A stretch of DNA of 64,000 bases, taken from positions 124,001 to 188,000 of the forward strand of contig NZ_JAWHTD010000005.1 of assembly GCF_032586235.1 (NCBI RefSeq). The letters run 5' to 3'. Numbering within the stretch: position 1 is the stretch's first letter; the number at the start of each line of letters is the position of its first letter. The notes below the pieces were generated by a model that searched no databases, had not been told where the DNA came from, and saw only the letters and a program-made list of their open reading frames with translations. The DNA comes from Aestuariicoccus sp032586235. GTDB lineage: Bacteria; Pseudomonadota; Alphaproteobacteria; Rhodobacterales; Rhodobacteraceae. Shown piece after piece: positions 60,373 to 64,000 of this stretch. A program made the translations under genes and the position numbers.

Positions 60373-61487
60373 GGCATCGGCTCCATCGGCGGGCAGGTCG
60401 TGGTCATGCTTTGCGCCCCGGTCGTTTCGCCGGCGTTCTGGATGGCCAAAGTCACCTCGGTCAGATGCAGCGCGAAATCGCCGGCGATGCGGCTGTCGCG
60501 CCCCTGCTCCAGCGCCTCGAACATCTCGGCCGGGCCCAGCATGAAGTTCATCGCCGCAGCGCCCCAGGGTTTGACCTTGGGGTGGGTCGGGCCGGGCAGG
60601 CGAATGCGGCGCGGGAAGGGATGCTCCATCAGCCGCCGCCGCAGGGTCAGACGCCGGGCAAAGCGCACCTTGGCGGCGTTGTCCCAGGCGGCATCGCAGG
60701 ACAGCACGCCGGTGTCGCCGATGATGCGGATGCGGTGGTCGTGCGGCGCGACGATGGAACAGGTCAGCCGCGTCACCGGCCCGTTGTCGAAGAAAAGCGT
60801 CGCGACCGACAGATCGGGGGCGAAGGGACCCGTGCCCTCCTTGTCGGGGATGGTCTCGGCCGAGGCGGCGACCACGGTGCGGACCGATCCGAACCAGGCG
60901 ATGAGCCACGACAGGTAATAGCCCGCATGTTCCAGCGTGCAGCCGACGCGGAATTCATCCTCGAACGGCCAAGGCGCGCCGCTGAGCGACAGCCATTTGC
61001 GGTAGGCCGCCTGTGGCACGAAACCGTCGTCGAGCTCGGCATAGATCGCGCGCGGCGCGCCGGCGACGTTATGGCGAAGGGCGTGCCCCAGCGTCTGCGC
61101 CGCCTCGCCCAGAACCGACGACGGGGCCGAGGCGAGCATCACCCCCCGCGACCGCGCCAGCGCGTGCAGCGCCTTGGCGTCCTCCAGGGTCAGCGCCAAG
61201 GGTTTCTCGCAATAAACATGTCGCCCGGCGTTCAGGCAGGCCTTTGTCGTCTCGAAATGCGCATGAGGATTGGTCAGGTTCAGCACGATGCCGTCTTCGG
61301 GCAGCGCAGCCAGCAGGGCGGGCAGATCCGGCTGCGGCGGCAGGTTCCAATACGCGCAGAACGCGGCCTGCCGCGCGGCGACGCGATCATGCACCCCGGC
61401 CACCCGAATGCCGGGCATGACAGCCAGCGACCGCATGTAAAGATCGGCGACAAAGCCGCATCCCAATATCGCCACCGCACGCGTCAT
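60360..61487 (-). CDS. Gfo/Idh/MocA-family oxidoreductase
   Basis: A 375-residue NAD(P)-dependent oxidoreductase. The Rossmann start is RAVAILGCGFVADLYMRSLA. The conserved lysine is in YCEKPLALTLEDAKALHA (about 95), and the second domain follows with GCTLEHAGYYLSWLIAWFG near residue 185 and HDHRIRIIGDTGVLSCD later. It probably oxidises or reduces a sugar or nucleotide sugar at C2-C4. It is the first gene of a leftward block (oxidoreductase-epimerase-GT4-GT2-fusion), all overlapping or closely spaced. Its promoter must lie in the 304 bases shared with divergent wecG. Confidence 0.88.
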   Translation of the reverse strand: MTRAVAILGCGFVADLYMRSLAVMPGIRVAGVHDRVAARQAAFCAYWNLPPQPDLPALLAALPEDGIVLNLTNPHAHFETTKACLNAGRHVYCEKPLALTLEDAKALHALARSRGVMLASAPSSVLGEAAQTLGHALRHNVAGAPRAIYAELDDGFVPQAAYRKWLSLSGAPWPFEDEFRVGCTLEHAGYYLSWLIAWFGSVRTVVAASAETIPDKEGTGPFAPDLSVATLFFDNGPVTRLTCSIVAPHDHRIRIIGDTGVLSCDAAWDNAAKVRFARRLTLRRRLMEHPFPRRIRLPGPTHPKVKPWGAAAMNFMLGPAEMFEALEQGRDSRIAGDFALHLTEVTLAIQNAGETTGAQSMTTTCPPMEPMPWAL

Positions 61488-61791
61488 GAGCGCCCATTCC
61501 AAATCGGAAGAGCGCCCCAAATCGTCCCGGAGCGGGTGGTGCAAGGGTTTGCCATCATGCCTCTGCGCGATCGGTTCAGGCCCGAACGTCCTCTGCGCTC
61601 TATGACCGTGAAAGGTGGCATCAATTCGACAATCTTTCGAAAAACCGCGCCATTGTTTACGCGGCGGCGGATTTTTCCGGGCCAGAGCCCGAAAAGCTGT
61701 CGATTTGCCTGCAAGTGTGGCATTTATGGCTCCGCCCTGCAGTGCGGTTTGCGCTATATACCGCGCATCCGACCACATCTTGGGGATCGCA
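61488..61791. other. Divergent promoter region between the oxidoreductase and wecG-like genes
   Basis: 304 bases without a supported gene. Features seen: GGGGATCGCA ahead of the TTG start of the right-hand gene, ATTGTTTACGCGGC at 61652, and GTGTGGCATTTATGGC near 61709. It is less GC-rich than neighbouring genes. It should contain promoters in both directions; no clear -35/-10 pair could be chosen by eye. Confidence 0.45.
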
Positions 61792-62556
61792 TTGGAATTT
61801 GTCATCTGCGGAACGACGATCCGGGTCAACGTGGCCACCCGCGCCGCGCTCGAGGCGCGCGTGGCCGAACGGCTGGCGCAGCGCAAGGGCTTTGCCCTGG
61901 CGACGCTGAACCTCGATCACCTGGTCAAGCTGCGCAGCTCCGGCCCGTTCCGCCGCGCCTATGCGGCGCAGGATTTCGTCGTGGCCGATGGCAATCCGAT
62001 TGTCTGGATGTCCCGGCTCGCCGGTCGCCCGGTCGAGCTGATCCCGGGCTCTGACGCGATCCTGCCGCTGGCGCGCATCGCGGCGCGGCAGGGGGTGTCG
62101 GTCGCGCTTGTGGGCAGCACCGACGCCGCGCTGGCCCGCGCCAAAAGCTATCTGGAACGTGAGGTGCGCGACCTCGAGGTCAGCCTCTGCATCGCCCCGC
62201 CCATGGGGTTCGACGTGCAAAGCGACGCCGCCGATGCGATCTTCGAGCGGCTGGGCGCATCCGGCGCAGGGCTCTGTTTCATCGCGCTCGGCGCGCCCAA
62301 GCAAGAGGCCTTTGCCGCCGCGGGCCGCCAGAAGGCGCCGGCGGTCGGCTTTGCCAGCATTGGCGCGGGGCTCGATTTCTTTGCGGGAACCCAGCAGCGC
62401 GCGCCCGGCTGGGCGCGCCGCTTCGCGCTGGAATGGGCGTGGCGCATGATGACCAGCCCCAAACGGCTGGCCCCGCGCTATGCCAGATGCGTCGCGATCC
62501 TGCCGGGGCAGATGCTGCGCGCGGCCCTTTTGCGGCTGCGGGCGGAACGGATCTAG
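61792..62556 (+). CDS. WecG/TagA/CpsF-family glycosyltransferase
   Basis: A 254-residue GT26 enzyme that adds the second sugar (ManNAc-type) to a lipid-linked sugar in polymer assembly. The start is a TTG at 61792 with GGGGA 6 bases upstream; reading further back gives residues unlike the family. Typical motifs are TLNLDHLVKLRSSGPF, FVVADGNPIVWMSRL with Asp as the putative base, and CFIALGAPKQEAFAAAGRQ. The C-terminal basic tail (MMTSPKRLAPRYARC) is the membrane-associating end known from TagA. Its TAG stop shares the sequence CTAG with the stop of the convergent SDR gene. Confidence 0.9.
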   Translation: MEFVICGTTIRVNVATRAALEARVAERLAQRKGFALATLNLDHLVKLRSSGPFRRAYAAQDFVVADGNPIVWMSRLAGRPVELIPGSDAILPLARIAARQGVSVALVGSTDAALARAKSYLEREVRDLEVSLCIAPPMGFDVQSDAADAIFERLGASGAGLCFIALGAPKQEAFAAAGRQKAPAVGFASIGAGLDFFAGTQQRAPGWARRFALEWAWRMMTSPKRLAPRYARCVAILPGQMLRAALLRLRAERI

Positions 62557-63326
62557 GATGTTTCGATCCGCCGGGGCGCGCGCCGCCGGAGCAAAAGCAG
62601 GTCCTTGATCCGACCCTTCAGCCCCCGTGGCGGCAGGATTTCGGCGTCGCGTTCGAACAGGGTGCCGGTCAGCGACGGATCCATCCGCTGCGCCAGCTCG
62701 GCCCCCCAGCGCGCCGCGTCCTCTGGCGACAGGCCATCGGGCACGCCCATGGCCGTGTCCAGCATCCCCGGCATCCAGTCACCGATCACGATGCCCGGAA
62801 AGCGGTCGGCCAGGTCGGCGATCAGCGCGCGGGTGAAGATGCGCGCGGCCCCTTTCGACACCGAATAGGCCGACGCGGCGGGCAGCGGCGCGATATCGGC
62901 GAAGGTCGACACGTTCAGGATCCGGCCCCGCCCGGTTTCGACCATGTCCACCAGAGCGGCGCGGGTGCAGGCGACCACGCCGCCCAGATTGATCGCCGTG
63001 GTGGCCATGAAGCTTTCGGCGGTTTCGTCCAGAAAATCGCGGTGCGGATAGACGGCGGCGTTGTTGATGAGCAAGGCAACCGGCCCGAGGCCGCGGCGTA
63101 TCGCGGCGAAGGCCGCGTCAACCGCCTTCGCGTCGGCCACGTCGGCGGCCACCGGGTTAAACCCGTCGCCGGCCAGCGCGGCGGTGCCCTGCAACGCCTC
63201 CACCCGCCGGCCGAGGCCCGCCACGGTGAACCCCGCCCGCACAAGCTCGACCGCCAGCGCGCGGCCCAGGCCCGAGCCCGCGCCGGTCACCACGGCGATG
63301 CCGTCCTTGGGATCAAGACGTTCCAT
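62553..63326 (-). CDS. Short-chain dehydrogenase/reductase
   Basis: A 257-residue classical SDR. NAD(P) binding is VVTGAGSGLGRALAVELVRA; the active site is NVSTFADIAPLPAASAYSVSKGA with Ser and YxxxK (Y about 155). The NNAAVY motif is present as LINNAAVYPHRDF. The start MERLDPKD has GGAGG 6 bases upstream. It overlaps the GMC oxidoreductase gene by 14 bases, so the two redox enzymes are coupled. A role in converting a sugar or keto intermediate of the polysaccharide or of the PKS/NRPS product is possible; the substrate is unknown. Confidence 0.9.
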   Translation of the reverse strand: MERLDPKDGIAVVTGAGSGLGRALAVELVRAGFTVAGLGRRVEALQGTAALAGDGFNPVAADVADAKAVDAAFAAIRRGLGPVALLINNAAVYPHRDFLDETAESFMATTAINLGGVVACTRAALVDMVETGRGRILNVSTFADIAPLPAASAYSVSKGAARIFTRALIADLADRFPGIVIGDWMPGMLDTAMGVPDGLSPEDAARWGAELAQRMDPSLTGTLFERDAEILPPRGLKGRIKDLLLLRRRAPRRIETS

Positions 63327-64000
63327 GCGGCGCCTCCTTAAGCATCGTGTCTGCCACGCGCAGGGCGTTGGCGGCAATCGTCAGGCTTGGGTTCACACCC
63401 ATCGAGGTCGGCATGAACGACGCATCCACCGCCCAGAGGTTCCACAGATCGTGCGCCCGGCAATCGGGCCGCAGCACCGATGCGGCCGGATCCTCGCCGA
63501 ACCGGAGGGTGCCGCAGGGATGGCCGAAATTCAGCTCGGGCCCGGCACCGAGGAACACCCGCCGCTGGCCGCGGAACGCCCGCGCGATGGCCCGGCGAAA
63601 GGCGCGGCGGCGGCGCAACAGCTCTGGCCGGAAATCGTAGCGGATCGACAGGCGGTCGGGGTTGGCGGGGTCGAAGGTCACGCGGTTGTCGGGATAGGGC
63701 ATGTCCTCCATCAGCCCGACGAAGATCTGAGCGCTGCCAAAGACGCGGGCGGCGATGGCGGCGGGCAGACGGGTCATCTGCCGCAGGCCCGGCACCCGCG
63801 CCAGCCGCGACCGGGCCAGCATCAGGTTCAGGTAATGCACGATCTCGCCATAAGAGGCGCGGATGCCCATCGCCTGCACGGTTCCCAGCCGGTCGCCGCC
63901 CGCATGGTAGAGGTCGCGCAGCGAGATCGCCTTGGTCGCGCCGTCGTCGGGCGTGCCGCGCGGCGGCCAGAGGGCGAACATCTCGTTAAGGTGGAACATC
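63313..64000 (-). CDS. GMC-family oxidoreductase, C-terminal part (cut by window edge)
   Basis: At least 228 C-terminal residues of an FAD-dependent GMC oxidoreductase. The catalytic-domain end is clear: ELNFGHPCGTLRFGEDPAAS with the HPCGT-type motif, then LWAVDASFMPTSMGVNPSLT and IAANALRVAD, the FAD-binding C-terminus. The active-site histidine is expected in GHPCGT, the partner Asn in GVNPS. The N-terminal FAD fold is beyond base 64000. These enzymes oxidise alcohols or sugars to aldehydes, ketones or lactones. It precedes the SDR gene and overlaps it, forming a redox pair at the right end of the locus. Confidence 0.88.
   Translation of the reverse strand, partial: MFHLNEMFALWPPRGTPDDGATKAISLRDLYHAGGDRLGTVQAMGIRASYGEIVHYLNLMLARSRLARVPGLRQMTRLPAAIAARVFGSAQIFVGLMEDMPYPDNRVTFDPANPDRLSIRYDFRPELLRRRRAFRRAIARAFRGQRRVFLGAGPELNFGHPCGTLRFGEDPAASVLRPDCRAHDLWNLWAVDASFMPTSMGVNPSLTIAANALRVADTMLKEAPHGTS

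Noticed and set aside
1..64000. tRNA, rRNA, CRISPR arrays, prophage or plasmid-origin genes
   Set aside because: Scanning by eye found no regularly spaced repeats, no rRNA-like stretches, no cloverleaf candidate and no phage or replication genes.

Overview
The window reads as chromosome of a GC-rich alphaproteobacterium, most likely a marine Rhodobacterales (roseobacter-type) strain. This is inferred from the fliF-fliH-fliN-fliP / fliL-motE flagellar arrangement with a CtrA-like box, a RutR-type pyrimidine regulator with its operator, EutB/EutC-type ectoine-utilisation enzymes, and short GC palindromes and 'ATAAATA-YYCCGGGG' elements downstream of genes. No rRNA, tRNA or CRISPR was seen.

Layout. 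1-6.9 kb: the 5' part of tyrA, hisC, the NAD-salvage genes pncB and pncA, trhO (tRNA modification), an MFS carrier and an aldose epimerase. 6.9-10.4 kb: an eutB-eutC-aminotransferase operon. 10.4-16.9 kb: glpK, then two divergent flagellar operons (fliF-fliH-fliN-fliP leftward; fliL, an unknown gene and a motE-like gene rightward). 17-28.5 kb: a complete reductive pyrimidine catabolism locus. PreT/PreA reduce uracil or thymine, HydA opens the dihydropyrimidine ring, and an M20-type amidohydrolase cleaves the carbamoyl amino acid. RutR with a near-perfect operator sits beside the amidohydrolase, and an NMT1/THI5-type ABC importer probably brings in the substrate. A small AT-richer secreted-protein gene is wedged inside this operon.

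28.6-32 kb: an IS5/IS427-type insertion sequence, itself damaged by a one-base shift, abuts a two-gene membrane module. One protein has three membrane segments and a long helical cytoplasmic tail; the other is MotB/OmpA-like. The pair resembles MotAB, TolQR or ZorAB proton-driven motors but has no partner genes that would identify it. 32-36.2 kb: a CaiB/BaiF CoA-transferase and a 987-residue secreted protein combining an SGNH-like region, a glycosidase-like region and RTX-like repeats.

36.2-64 kb: a large surface-polysaccharide locus. It holds several glycosyltransferases, a Wzx flippase, a Wzz chain-length protein, a tyrosine-kinase-like ATPase with a TolA-like coiled coil, sugar oxidoreductases and epimerases, a WecG/TagA transferase, an SDR and a GMC oxidoreductase. 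Embedded in its rightward operon are a one-module polyketide synthase (KS-AT-KR-DH-ACP-TE) and an unusual NRPS. The NRPS has an N-terminal formyltransferase, a condensation-like remnant, an adenylation domain split by a luciferase-like flavin monooxygenase, and a carrier domain. The two most interesting candidates for undescribed biology are this PKS/NRPS system within a polysaccharide operon and the MotAB/ZorAB-like pair beside the IS.
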